Source: Dromiciops gliroides
Lineage: Eukaryota; Chordata; Mammalia; Microbiotheria; Microbiotheriidae
Assembly (NCBI RefSeq): GCF_019393635.1
Contig: NC_057863.1
Location: forward strand, 3,920,647 to 3,984,646
DNA length: 64,000 nucleotides
Direction of reading: 5' to 3'
This document shows positions 1 to 10,140 of the stretch, piece by piece; position 1 is the stretch's first letter, and each line of letters opens with the position of its first letter. A model generated the notes under the pieces. It worked only from the letters and a program-made list of their open reading frames with translations, did no database searches and was not told the origin of the DNA. The position numbers and the translations under genes were made by a program.

Positions 1-1187
1 AGTATCAGTTCATTTAAGTCTTTCCAGGTTTTTCTGAAATCTTCCTGCTCATCATTTCTTACAGCACAATATTATTCCATTACATTTATATCCCACAATC
101 TGTTTAGCCATTCCCCAATGGATGGGCATTCCCTCAGTTTCCAATTCTTTGCCACCACAAAAAGGGCAGCTATTAACATTTTTGTACATGTGGGTCCTCT
201 CCCCCCTGCTTTTTTATGATTTTGGGGGGATAGACCCAGTAGTGGTATTGTTGTGTCAAAGGATGTGCACAGTTCTATAGCTTTTTGGCCAGTTTCAAAT
301 TGCTCTCCAGAATGGTTGGATCAGTTCACAACTCTACCACCAATTCACTAGTGTTCCAATTTTCCCACATCTTCTCCAACACTTATCATTTTCCTTTTTT
401 GTGATATTAGCCAATCTGATAGGTGTGAGGCGGGTATCTCAGAGTTGTTTTAATTAGCATTTCTCTAAACAATAGTGATTTGGAGCTTTTCTTCATATGA
501 CAATAGATAGTTTTGATTTCTTCATCTGAACACTTCTTATTCTTTGATCATCTATGAATTGGGGAATCATTTGTATTCTTACAAATTTGTCTCTATATGT
601 TTTAGAAATGAGGCCTTTATCAGAAACATTACTATAACAATTGTTTCCCAGCTTTCTGCTTTCCTCCTAACCTTGGCTGCACTAGTTCTGTTTGTGCAAA
701 ACCTTCTTAATTTAATGTAATCAAAATTATCCATTTCGCATGTTATAATATTCTCTATCTCTTTTCTGGTCATAAATTCTCCCCCTCTCCATAGATATGA
801 CAGATAAACTATTCCTTCCTCTCCTAATTTGCTTATGATGTTTTATGTCTAAATCATGTACCCATTTTGACTTGACTTTGGTATATGGTATGTCAGTCTA
901 TGCCTAGTTTCTGCCATACCATTGTCCAGTTTTCCCAGCAAGTTTTGTCAAATAGTGAGTTCTTATCCCAGAAACTGAAGTTGTTCGGCTTATCAAACAG
1001 TAGACTACTATAGTCATTTATTACTGTCTTGTGTGCCTAATTTCTTAGCTAGTACTCAATAGTTTTGATGATTGCTACTTTATAATATAATTTTAGACCT
1101 GGTGCAGCTAGACCACCTTCCTTTGTATTTTTTTCCATTAAGTCCCTCAATATTCTTGACCTTTTGTTCTTCCAGAAGAATTTTGTT
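1..1187 (-). mobile_element. L1 LINE fragment, 3' part, antisense
   Basis: On the minus strand this reads as the 3' part of a marsupial L1. Blocks that recur elsewhere in the window are the 'ttacagcacaat' box near 60, the 'catttgtacatgtgggt' type block near 180, and the 'attgctctccagaatggttgga' type block near 300; the same blocks are seen at 8260-8530 and 10380-10640. The element starts outside the window on the left, and no long open frame remains on the minus strand. It supplies non-LTR retrotransposon sequence only; no function is expected. L1 assignment is by recognition of the family pattern. Confidence 0.85.
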
Positions 1188-1584
1188 ACCTCACCTTGTT
1201 CCTGCGCCAGCTCCTGGTTTCTTTCAACCTGCTGAGTCACAGGTCAAATCTGTGTGGTTTGGGTGGGGTGGAGGGAGGGGCTGTGTTAACGAGTCTCTAG
1301 GTTCTCAATTTAAATATACACATATGTGTATGTGTGTATCTATATTTCTTAAATGTGCCAAAGACAATGTCAGGGGTCATGTTGCCTTTCTGGGCCTCAG
1401 TATTGTCATCTGTTAAATGGGGAGGGGGCATAATACTTTCATTCCCTGTCCTACAAAACTGTTGTGAGGAAGTAGGCATTTGCATTCAGGCTGCTTTGGA
1501 GATCTGTACTAAGGAGTCTCTCTTTGCCCCCAAATCAGACCCAAAAAGCAGAGCAGGGAGTTAGACATGCCCTTTCCTCGTGGG
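1188..1584. other. Non-repetitive stretch with a short MIR-like piece
   Basis: Between the two L1 blocks lies mixed sequence with no convincing open frame. Around 1383-1485 it contains a plus-strand MIR-like run (cctcagtattgtcatctgttaaatgggg, followed by a gttgtgagga core), which is the cap of a decayed CORE-SINE. The longest frames here overlap each other and show no family resemblance. Confidence 0.5.
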
Positions 1585-2136
1585 CCAGAACTTGGATTTT
1601 TGTCCTAAACTTTTCTTTGGTTTCCTTCTATTATTCTTTCTGATTAGCAAGCATTTATCCGCTCACCTTCCCGTTTCTCTTTACCAATTGCACAATTTTA
1701 AAAAGAAACAAATATTCTTAGGCAAGTCACAACAAGTTCTCACATCCTTCGGAAGTGTCCAAAGTCAGCTGTCTCACTCTGCATTCTGTCAGGCAGCTCC
1801 ATGGTGGGAGGTGGGCCGTGGCTGTTCTTCATTCTTCTTCATGCATCGGTCAATGTTCTAGAGTCTTTCAAAGGCATTTGCTTGTGAAAGGTGCTCTCCT
1901 GATTCTGCTCCTTTCACTTTGCTTTACTCATGGCCATGGTCTCCATTTCCTTGGAAAATCTCCATTTCACCATTTTCTATGGCACAGCGAAATTCCATTC
2001 CACTGATATGTTATAACTAATTTAGCTAGTCTCCAAATGAGTGTATACCTTAGTTTCCACTATAAAAATTTTTGCAATATGGGTATTGTTCTTCTTTCTT
2101 GAATCTTTTTGGGATATATAACTAGTAATATGACTA

Positions 2137-2366
2137 AAGAGACAGCCAGATGGCTCAGTGGATAGAGCACTGGGTCTGAAGTTAGGAAGACCTGAGTTCA
2201 AATTTGGACTAGCTGTGTGACCTTGGGCAAGTCACTTAACCCCTGTTTAGCCTAATCCACTGGAGAAAGAAATGGCAAGTCACTCCAGTATCTTTGCCAA
2301 TAAAACTCCATGGATAGTACTGGTGTCCATGGAGTGATGAAGAGTCAGGCACAACTGAACAACAAC
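2137..2366 (+). mobile_element. tRNA-derived SINE with RTE/BovB-like tail
   Basis: The head has a tRNA-like A box (tggctcagtggatagagc) and B box (gagttcaaatttgg), then the ctgtgtgaccttgggcaagtc block. The 3' half (ccactggagaaagaaatggc ... gaagagtcaggcacaactga) resembles the 3' end of RTE/BovB LINEs, which suggests RTE-type mobilisation. A 7-bp direct repeat, atgacta, flanks it at 2130-2136 and 2367-2373. It is inserted in the older L1. Confidence 0.8.
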
Positions 2367-3306
2367 ATGACTAGGCTAAATGATGTGCTTTCCAGAACGG
2401 CAAGACCAGTCCACAGCTCCACCAACAGTGCATTAATATGCCTGTTTTCCCTTCCAACATTTGACATTTTCCTCTTTTGTCATTTTTGCTTCTCTGGTGG
2501 GTGCAAAGTAGAACCTCCAAGTTGCTTTAGGTGGCATTTCTCTAATCCTTATTAGTGGTTTGGAATGCTTTTTCAGATTGTTGTTGGTAACTTGGATTTT
2601 ATCCTTTGAAAAGTGCTTGTTGATATTCTTTGACCACTTGCTATTGGAGAATAGCTCTCCATCTTATTCCTTATGGATCTTGTAAATGAAACCTTTACCA
2701 GAGACATTGCTGCAGAGATTTCTTCCCTTCTAATTTTAATTACATTGGATTTGTTTGTGCAAAAATTTTTAAATTGTTATAATCGAGATGTCTATTGTAT
2801 CTCCTGTAATCCTCTCTCCACGGTTTGGTCATTAATTCTTCCCCTCGCCCTATATTGGAAAGGCAATTTCTTCCTTGATCTTATAATTTGTTTATGATGT
2901 CAACTTTATGTCTAAGTCATATATCCACTTGAAGCTTAACTTGGTATGTATGGGAGATACTGGTCTATAGTAGCTTCTGCCAGAGTGTTATCCAGTTTTC
3001 CCAGTAATTTTTGTTAAGGTGTAGTAACTATTGTAACTAGAGTCTTTATCAAAAATATGCTTTTATATTCATTTGCTTCTGTATGTTGGATACCTAATCA
3101 TTTTAATGAGTTCTGCTTTGTAATAGGTACTACTAGACCTCTTTCTCATTTTTAAATCAGTTCTGTTAAAATATTTGACCTTTTGTTTCTTCAGATGAAT
3201 TTTGTTACTATTTTTTCTAGCTCTAACAAAATGATTCATTGGTAATTTGGTCAGTGTGGCATTGAATGAGTAAGTTAAATTAGGTAGTATTATCTTTTTA
3301 AAAATT

Positions 3307-3828
3307 GTCCTACTTCTTTTGCTTCTTTCCTGCAGGCGGGCGGCCCTGGAGGTGACAGCGCGCTACTGCCGCCGGGAGCTAGAGCAGTATGGCCAGTGCG
3401 TGGCTGCCAAGCCACAGTCGTTGCAGCGGGACTGCTACCACCTCAAGATGAGCATCGCCCAGTGCACCTACTCTCACCCCCTCATTCGTCAGATCCGTCA
3501 GGACTGTGCCGAGCCTTTTCAAGCCTTTGAGCTGTGTCTCCGACAAAATGAAGCCGCCGTGGGCAATTGCTCCGAGCACGTGCGGCAATTCCTGCAGTGT
3601 GCCGACCGGGTGCAGCTGCCGGCGGAGCCAAAACCTCTCCAGGCACAGTGAGCACTTATTTTCCTTGGACCATGGGAGTATTGAGCATCTTTGAACATGA
3701 GATTTTCTCTGGAAGGCCGTCGGACAGGGCTTGGGCACTGACGGCTGACGGGAAGGCAGTGCTGAGCCCCCACATCCTGTCGACCAAATAAAGACATTTG
3801 TACAGAGCTCTACATTCAAAAAAAAAAA
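3307..3828 (+). pseudogene. CHCHD5: Processed retrocopy of CHCHD5, start codon lost
   Basis: The reading frame TTG(3319) to TGA(3651) matches CHCHD5, a small twin-CHCH protein of the mitochondrial intermembrane space that is imported through the MIA40 disulfide relay. From 3337 it is open through four CX9C motifs: CRRELEQYGQC, CYHLKMSIAQC, CAEPFQAFELC and CSEHVRQFLQC. All eight cysteines remain and no intron interrupts them. After the stop come about 135 bp of 3' UTR, AATAAA at 3787-3792 and an 11-A tail at 3818-3828, the marks of L1-mediated retroposition. Where the parent should have ATG, the aligned codon is AGG; the next in-frame ATG is at 3448, after the first CX9C motif. An in-frame TAA lies at 3271. 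The copy is therefore probably a pseudogene, although the open frame suggests it is fairly young. It sits in an antisense L1 at a TTTT/AAAA site with AAAAATT on both sides. Confidence 0.92.
3787..3792 (+). promoter_or_regulatory. Polyadenylation signal of the CHCHD5 retrocopy
   Basis: AATAAA stands 25 nt before the start of the A-tail at 3818, the usual spacing for cleavage of the parent mRNA. It shows that the source was a polyadenylated transcript. It may no longer act as a signal here. Confidence 0.85.
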
Positions 3829-4953
3829 TTATATTGTCTCGGCCTATCCATGAACAATTATTATTTATGTAAATACTTAAGTCTGTATTTCTATGGAAAG
3901 TATTTTGTAGAAGTCATATAGTCCCTGAGTGTGTCTTGGCATGTAGACTCCCAAATATTTTATATATTTGGTCATTATTTTGAGTGGAATTTCTTCTATC
4001 TCTTCCTGCTGACTTTTGTGGTTAATGGTCATTATTCATATGGATCTATTTTATATCCTACAACTTTGCTGAATTTATTGTTTTAATTCATTTTAGTTGA
4101 CTCATAAGGGTTTTCTAAGTAGATTACCATATTATCTACAAAAGTAATTATTTTATTCCCTCTTTGTCTATATTTATTTATTCCCTCAATTTCTACTTTT
4201 TTGTCTTGGTACCATAGCTAGTATTTACAGCACTATGCTGAATATTAGTGTTGACAGTGCACATTCTTGTTTTACCCATGATCTTTTTGGAAAGGCCTCT
4301 AACTATCCTTCATTACATACATATGTTTTGCTCTTGATTTAGATAGATATTGTTTACTATATTAAGAAAAAGCTCATTTTTTCTATGCTTTCTAGTGGTT
4401 TTTATTTTTTTTAAATAGAAATGGGTTTAGATTTTTTCAAGTTTTTTCAGCATTTACTGATATTATCATACGATTTTCCAATTATTTGCTATTAATGCAG
4501 CTTATTTTATTTATAATTTTCTTGAAATTAAATCAACCATGTGTTCATGGTACAAATCTAACCTGGTCATCATGTATGATCTTTTAAATATGTTGCTGTA
4601 ACCTATTTGCTGAATTTATTTTGTTAAGAATTGTGCCTGTGTTCATTAGGGTTTTTCTCTTTTGTCTCACTCTGGTTTAGGTATTGAGAGTGCATTTGTA
4701 TTATAGAAATAAATTGGAGACATCTATTTTTTCCTATTTCTGTAAATTGTTTACATAATATTATAACTATTTTTTCTTTGGTTGTTTGATAGAATTCGTT
4801 TTGCAAATTCATCTGGTCTTTGACCTCCTCGATCAAGAGACCAAAAAGAATTGACAAGAGAAGTTGATATGGGTTATCTAATACTCACCTCAGAATTTCC
4901 CGAGTTCTGTCTCTCTACTACAATCCCTCTTTGCTTCTCATTTCTTTCTATTG

Positions 4954-4957
<4 letters not shown>

Positions 4958-5035
<78 letters not shown>
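4958..5035. repeat. (TC)n microsatellite
   Basis: About 77 bp of uninterrupted TC dinucleotide, ending in tatatg. It lies just after the antisense L1 and creates a spurious Leu/Ser open frame. Confidence 0.98.
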
Positions 5036-5039
<4 letters not shown>

Positions 5040-5826
5040 GTGTCTGTGCCTGCTGGGGTAAGGGGTGTTCAGTGGTCCTGGGCAGGAACTCCCTCCCTGA
5101 CCCAGGCTAGTGGGGGAGGGGGTGCTACAGACTCTCCTCCTTTTCTCTGGTTTCAGAGTAAAGAGGCTAAAGTGAATTTGTTCAGCCAGTTGTCCTTTGA
5201 GACCAACCCGAAGAACAGGATCTGAAACCAGAGGAGGCCACATTCTGGGTTCAATGGTTAACCAGAAGATTAATAAATACCAGAAAGAGGAAGCAAGAAG
5301 AGTTACATCTAGGGGAAAAAATGTCTCCCTGTGGCTCCAGAGCCCTCAGCCGTTTGTAAAGTCCAGTGTCCTGCTGTGTGTTAACTTGGGCAGCTCCAAA
5401 CTCAGCTCTTGTTTGCTGTTGCCCTGCAGTGCTTGGCGGGGCCTTCCAGGGCTCCCCCAGGGCTGAGCTATGGGAGGCCCCTGGCCCCAGAGCTTGTGGG
5501 ATAGAGAGCTATGCCCTGGGGCCAGAGATAGCTGCCATTGCAATCTTCCCCCTTCTCCGAGGTTTAGAGAGCCCTAGAATGCTATGTCCCTGTTGTCTCG
5601 ATGACTAGCTACAGCATTCACTGGAGAAAGAGCTTTGAGATACAGTTCTGTTCACTGTCCTTGTGAAGCTGTAGCTGATTGTCCTTCCTCAGGCTTTCCA
5701 TGGCCTTCTTTGGGATTCCATAGTAAAGGCTGTTTCCTCTGCACTGTGCCCCCCAGGCACTTCAGGGAGTTTTCATCTAGTGCACAAGACAATTTGGGAA
5801 ATTACTTCAATTATCTCTTGTTAGCA
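5036..5826. other. Non-repetitive sequence, no gene seen
   Basis: GC-moderate sequence with several short overlapping frames on both strands, none with recognisable domains. No clear interspersed repeat was recognised. Confidence 0.5.
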
Positions 5827-5898
5827 CTCATTCATTCATTCATTCACTCACTCACTCACTCACTCACTCACTCATTCACTAATTCATTCATTCATTCA
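5827..5898. repeat. (ATTC)n/(ACTC)n tetranucleotide repeat
   Basis: The order is ATTC units, then ACTC units, then ATTC units again: an imperfect tetranucleotide microsatellite with a variant core. Confidence 0.95.
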
Positions 5899-7529
5899 GA
5901 ACCTATCCTGTACTGGAGGCTGCCAAGTTAGGAGTCTTACCTTCCTGGAGTTTACAATCCAGCAGAAAGGGCATCGATAATGCAGCTAGTGGAGTGGACA
6001 GGATTGAAGTCCTCAGAAGGCATGAGGGCAAGCATTAGAATCTCAATTTCAGAAGAAGAAGAGCCTGGTTGTAGGATAAGGCCCTGGACCACGACCTTCC
6101 TGCTCCCTGCTTCCCAGCAGCCAGTGCCCTAGGAACACAGATGGAAGAAGCCGTCCACTGTTCTGGGGCGGGGAGGATCCCAGGTGGGTTCTTTCTGGCC
6201 CCAACTCCATCTCGGCCCTTTATGTTTCTTACATTATTTCATCAGGATCTGCTCCCCATCTCTTGGTTTTGGATAGATTGGCGGCGTCTTGGGCCACAGT
6301 CCAGGGAGGTTTTATAACTTTCGCCTGTTTTCCTTTTCACACATCATTCATTTCTTTCCAAAAAGAGAGAGCAGAGTGTGGAGGCTCTGATTCCCATACA
6401 TAGAGCACATATGTTAGCTTTCGAGTCCTGGGTGTTTCAAGGGAGACCTTCACCCCACCTGGCCCCCAGCCCCATGAATTCTGCAGGAGCCTTGTCAAAG
6501 CTGACATGGAGGAAGGAGGAGTTGTGGCTCAGAGCTGGTTGTCAATCACAGCCATGAATCGTGAAACTTAAAAGCTCATTTGAGCTCTAATCATTTATAA
6601 TGAGGTTCCAGACTCAGTCTCGGGGGACGTGGCCTCCATCTCCCCTCCCAGGTCTAGGGATTTCACTGAGGTGCCCCAGTTCTCTTTCTTGAATAATATG
6701 AGCTTCAGTCCCCATTGGGTGTGTTCTCCCACAGTTAACTAATGTCCCAGTTCATTTAATGAATTAACATCAATTAGCTTTACAAAGAAATATTTCCTGT
6801 GAAGACAGAGCAAGGAGAAGGGTAAGAAAGCATTGTTCCCCAGCATCTGGTGGCATGCTCTCCCCTGTACTGGGTGGTACAGAGATGAAACTCAAGCAGG
6901 AAGATGATCTTGCTGGGCACTTGTCCCACCAGGTTCACCTCTACCCTGGCTCAGTCAATGGTTCCCTCTCTGTTGCCTTCAGGCTGTGCTAGACCAAGAA
7001 GGTCACCCTGGTCTTTGCCCCTCCCTGTCTGACCTCCATCCCATCCTGGCAAGGACTCAGTTCAGACTTCTGGTGGCTTTGCCCACTTGATGTTTCAAAG
7101 CCCACAAGTGTGTCGCACAATATTTCTGCAACAGAGATGGAATCAACAATTGTACCATGTGCCAGGGCTCTGGTGGGGAGATAAGGGCTTGAGGTCTGTC
7201 CCCCTGCCATGGCTTAGTCAGCCCTGACTCCCTCATCCACAGGAAGGCAGGAAGTCCTCTCTGGCTCTGTTTGGATGTGCCCCTGCCCGACCAGCTTGGC
7301 AGCCAGCCAATACTTTATCTCTGTGCCCAGTACTGGATACAGATCATCTGTGTGTGATCCACATAGGGAAGGAGAACCCTGCTGTGGCCGGTCCATCATC
7401 GCGCAGCTCTGGGAGCAGATAATTGTGAAGTATTGGTTCCCGTGATCACCGGCAGCTGACTTGGTGGGGAGCCCTCGGTCAGAATCGGAGACCTCAGGAT
7501 TGGAAAAAGCCAAGGGATGAACAGACAAC
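5899..7529. other. Non-repetitive sequence, no gene seen
   Basis: About 1.6 kb without a recognised transposon or a supportable coding region. The stretch 6560-6800 is AT-rich with several ATTA/TAAT cores (for example near 6760-6780), a texture seen in conserved non-coding elements, but that is only an impression. Confidence 0.5.
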
Positions 7530-7705
7530 CCCATCTGAACTCACATCCCTCCCTCCTGACCCTTAGGGCAGGGTCTGGGCAGCCCCAGCCACCTCCTACT
7601 TCCATTTTGTACCATTCTGCATTCCACTCTTTATTCATGTGGACCTTCCAAACCTTGTCTTCCTTCAGGGCTCATATCAGAGGCCAACCCCGAAAAGAAG
7701 CCTTC
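7530..7705 (+). mobile_element. L2 LINE 3' fragment, split by an L1
   Basis: The pattern 'cttccttcagggctcatatcag ... gaagccttccctga' is that of the L2 3' UTR. It breaks off at 7705 where an antisense L1 has inserted; gaagccttc recurs on the other side at 8577-8585. Confidence 0.6.
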
Positions 7706-7710
7706 CCTGA

Positions 7711-7806
7711 TTTCTTTTTCTTTCTTCTTTCTTCTTTCTTTTTCTTCTTTCTTCTTCTTCTTCTTCTTCTTCTTCTTCTTCTTCTTCTTCTTCTTCTTCT
7801 TCTTCT
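7711..7806. repeat. (TTC)n microsatellite grown from an L1 tail
   Basis: TTC units, with TTTC variants at the left edge, occupy exactly the position of the antisense L1's A-rich tail. On the L1 sense strand this is (GAA)n, so the microsatellite most likely arose from the poly(A). Confidence 0.9.
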
Positions 7807-8576
7807 ATTTTTCTCAACTAAATATAAAGATATTTTTGAGTTCCAAATTTTTCTCCCACCCTCCCTTCCCTCCCTGCACCCGAGGTCAGCAAGCAATTTG
7901 ATATAAGTTATACATTACTAGCATGTTAAACGTATTTCCACATTAATCAGAACAAAAGGAAAAAATGCAAGAAAGAATAAACAAGAACAATAACAAAAAA
8001 GCAACAACAAAAGTGAAAATAGTCTGCTTCGGTCTGCATTCAGACTCCAGAATTGTTTTTCTGGATATGGAGAACATTTTACACCATAAGTCTGTTTGCA
8101 TTGTCTTGGATCATTGTATTGCTGAGAAGAGCTTAGTCTATCACAGTTGAGCTTCACATAATGTTACTGTTACTGTATACAATGTTCTCTGGTTCTGCTC
8201 ATTTCACTCAGCATCAATTCATATAAGTCCAGGTTTCTCTGAAATCTGCCTGCTCAACATTTCTTACAGCACAATAGTATTCCATTACATTCATATACCA
8301 CCACTTGTTTAGCCATTTCCCAAGTGATAGACACACCCTGAATCTTCAATTCTTTGCTACCATAGAAAGAACAGGGTTGAATGCTTTTGTACATGTGGGT
8401 TCTTTTCCCTTTTTCATGATCTCTTTGGGACATAGACCTAGTAGTGGTATTGCTGAGTCAAAGGGTATGCAATTTTAAAGCCTTTTGGGCATGGTTCCAA
8501 ATTGCTCTCCAGAATGGTTGGATCAGTTCACAATTCTACCAACAATGCACCAGTGTTCCAATTCTCCCACATATTT
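7711..8576 (-). mobile_element. L1 LINE 3' fragment, antisense, with TSD
   Basis: A 5'-truncated marsupial L1 3' end. On the minus strand it runs from the 'gcagaaccagagaacattgtatac' type block to the tail. Direct repeats gaagccttc at 7697-7705 and 8577-8585 flank it. It inserted in an L2 fragment. Confidence 0.85.
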
Positions 8577-8585
8577 GAAGCCTTC

Positions 8586-9417
8586 TTCTTTGTTATTGCT
8601 GTTTGTCTGATTACCTGCTATATTCCTGATAGCATTTAAGTTCCTTGCATTGTGGCTGTTGTTTTTTTCCCATCTTCTTTTTGTGTCCCAAGCACTGAGC
8701 ATAGGTCCTAGTATCAAGAAGCCACCTCAGCAGCCTTTGCTGTTTTCCTGGGCTTTGGCTGGCTGGCCAGGTGGCTGCAGCTGCTCTGCAGTCCCAGGTC
8801 TGACATAGTGGTGGGGCTGGGAAGAGCCCCCCCCTCTCCCAGGGCCAGAGTGCTTCCCATAGCCGCACTGTGCTGTTTCCTGGATAGAGGAAGTGAAAAG
8901 GCAGTAGTGTTATTCAAAACTGAGGGACTCATATTTCCACACCCCAAGCCAAGCAGCATTTCCAGGGACAAGGGCAAAGGTCATGGAGGTCCATCCATGA
9001 GAGCCCCCCAGGCAGGCACAACCAAGCAGAAATTACGTGGGTTAAAAAACCAAAAACAAACAAAGACACCAGCTCCCCCCACTCACCGACTGAGAGCAGG
9101 AAGGGGGCTTAGGCATAAGATGAAGCAGCTGAGGCCCAGAGGAAAGAAATGACCTCTCCATAGTAACACCAAGAATAGCAGAAGAGACACAGCTGCCATT
9201 GGTGGTTGGACATCGTCTTAGAAGGTTTCCAGTGGAGTGGCCCTGAGAGGTTTAACAGGTTTGTTTGTCTGAGTCACAGCTTGGATAAAGGCATAGATAG
9301 CTGGCCTATCAAATCTTCTGGGGACACCAAGCTGGCCCTCTAGAGTGACTATCACCCTGGGGGATGGAGCCAGGATCCACAAAGCTCTTGAGAGATGGAT
9401 CTAAGAAGAGGAAACTT
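8586..9417. other. Non-repetitive sequence with a possible MIR remnant
   Basis: No coding region is supportable. A minus-strand MIR-like run lies at about 9105-9200 (ataagatgaagcagctgaggcccagagg). Confidence 0.45.
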
Positions 9418-9430
9418 AATAAGGAATGGA

Positions 9431-9581
9431 GGGGCAGCTAGATGGCACAGTGGATAGAGCACCGGCCCTGGATTCAGGAGTAGTTGAGTTCAAATCTGGC
9501 CTCAGACACTTAACACTTACTAGCTGTGTGACCCTGGGCAAGTCACTTAACCCCAATTGCCTTACTAAACAAAAAAAAAAA
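9431..9581 (+). mobile_element. Marsupial tRNA-derived SINE (WSINE1/SINE1-like)
   Basis: About 150 bp: ggggcagctagatggcacag head, B box gagttcaaatc, then ctgtgtgaccctgggcaagtcac, the ending ccccaattgccttac, and an A-run. A perfect 13-bp target-site duplication, aataaggaatgga, lies at 9418-9430 and 9582-9594, so this is a young copy. Confidence 0.95.
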
Positions 9582-9602
9582 AATAAGGAATGGAAAGTCT
9601 TG

Positions 9603-9759
9603 GGGGCAGCTAGGTGGCACAGTGGATAAAGTACTGGCTCTGGATTCAGGAGGACCTGAGCTCAAATCTGGCCTCAGACACTTGACACTTACTTATTAGC
9701 CGCGTGACCCCGGGCAAGTCACTTAACCCTCATTGCCCCGCAAAAAAGAAAAAAAAAAT
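9603..9759 (+). mobile_element. Marsupial SINE, second copy in tandem
   Basis: It starts only 8 bp after the 3' target duplication of the SINE at 9431. Its ending (ccctcattgccccgc) differs from that copy (ccccaattgccttac), which marks a different subfamily. It carries a small internal tatta duplication in the ttacttattagcc stretch. No clear target-site duplication of its own was found. Confidence 0.93.
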
Positions 9760-10002
9760 CCGTTTGACAAGTACGAAATGGCTAGACAGCAGCTCATCTG
9801 AAAACAGGCTAGAGACATTAGCAGATTCCAGGCTCAACATATGTCTGCAGGCTAATAGTCATGGCGGCCCAGAAAGCCAGTATGATCTCAGGAATCCTGC
9901 TTGGCATGCAGGCAGCGCTTAATAAATGTTGATCGATTGGGCCACGTTATAAGAGACCCAGCATCTTGAAATGGAACAAGCCAGGCAGCCACATGTGCAG
10001 AT

Positions 10003-10140
10003 GGAAAGAAAGAGAGAAAGGAAGGAAGAAAGAAAAGAAAGAAAATAAAAGAAAGAAAGGAAGGAAGGAAGGAAGGAAGGAAGGAAGGAAGGAAGGAAGG
10101 AAGGAAGGAAGGAAGGAAGGAAGGAAGGGAAAAAGAAAGT
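10003..10140. repeat. (GGAA)n purine tract
   Basis: GAAA-type units lead into a pure GGAA core at about 10057-10128. It lies against the 3' end of an antisense L1 but is purine-rich on the plus strand, so it is not that L1's poly(A) tail. Confidence 0.95.

Larger units (their letters stand above)
1585..4850 (-). mobile_element. Older L1 LINE, antisense, interrupted twice
   Basis: Minus-strand L1 sequence runs from about 1585 to 4850 and is more diverged than the fragment at 1-1187. It is broken by a SINE (2137-2366) and by a CHCHD5 retrocopy (3307-3828); L1 sequence resumes directly on the far side of each insert. Spans 1585-2136, 2374-3306 and 3829-4850 belong to it. The part at 2400-3300 matches, as a diverged paralogue, the part at 380-1187. 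Frames are broken throughout. Confidence 0.8.

Noticed and set aside
3379..3819. 146-codon minus-strand frame over the CHCHD5 copy
   Set aside because: Shadow of the conserved plus-strand coding sequence, with no resemblance of its own.
7517..7906. Poly-Leu frame resembling a membrane segment
   Set aside because: It is the translation of (CTT)n/(TTC)n.
9431..9500. tRNA gene-like A and B boxes
   Set aside because: They are the tRNA-derived heads of SINEs; no cloverleaf with a complete acceptor stem follows. The same holds for the other SINE copies.
10003..10140. GGAA array as the tail of the adjacent antisense L1
   Set aside because: An antisense L1 tail must be T-rich on the plus strand; this tract is purine-rich.
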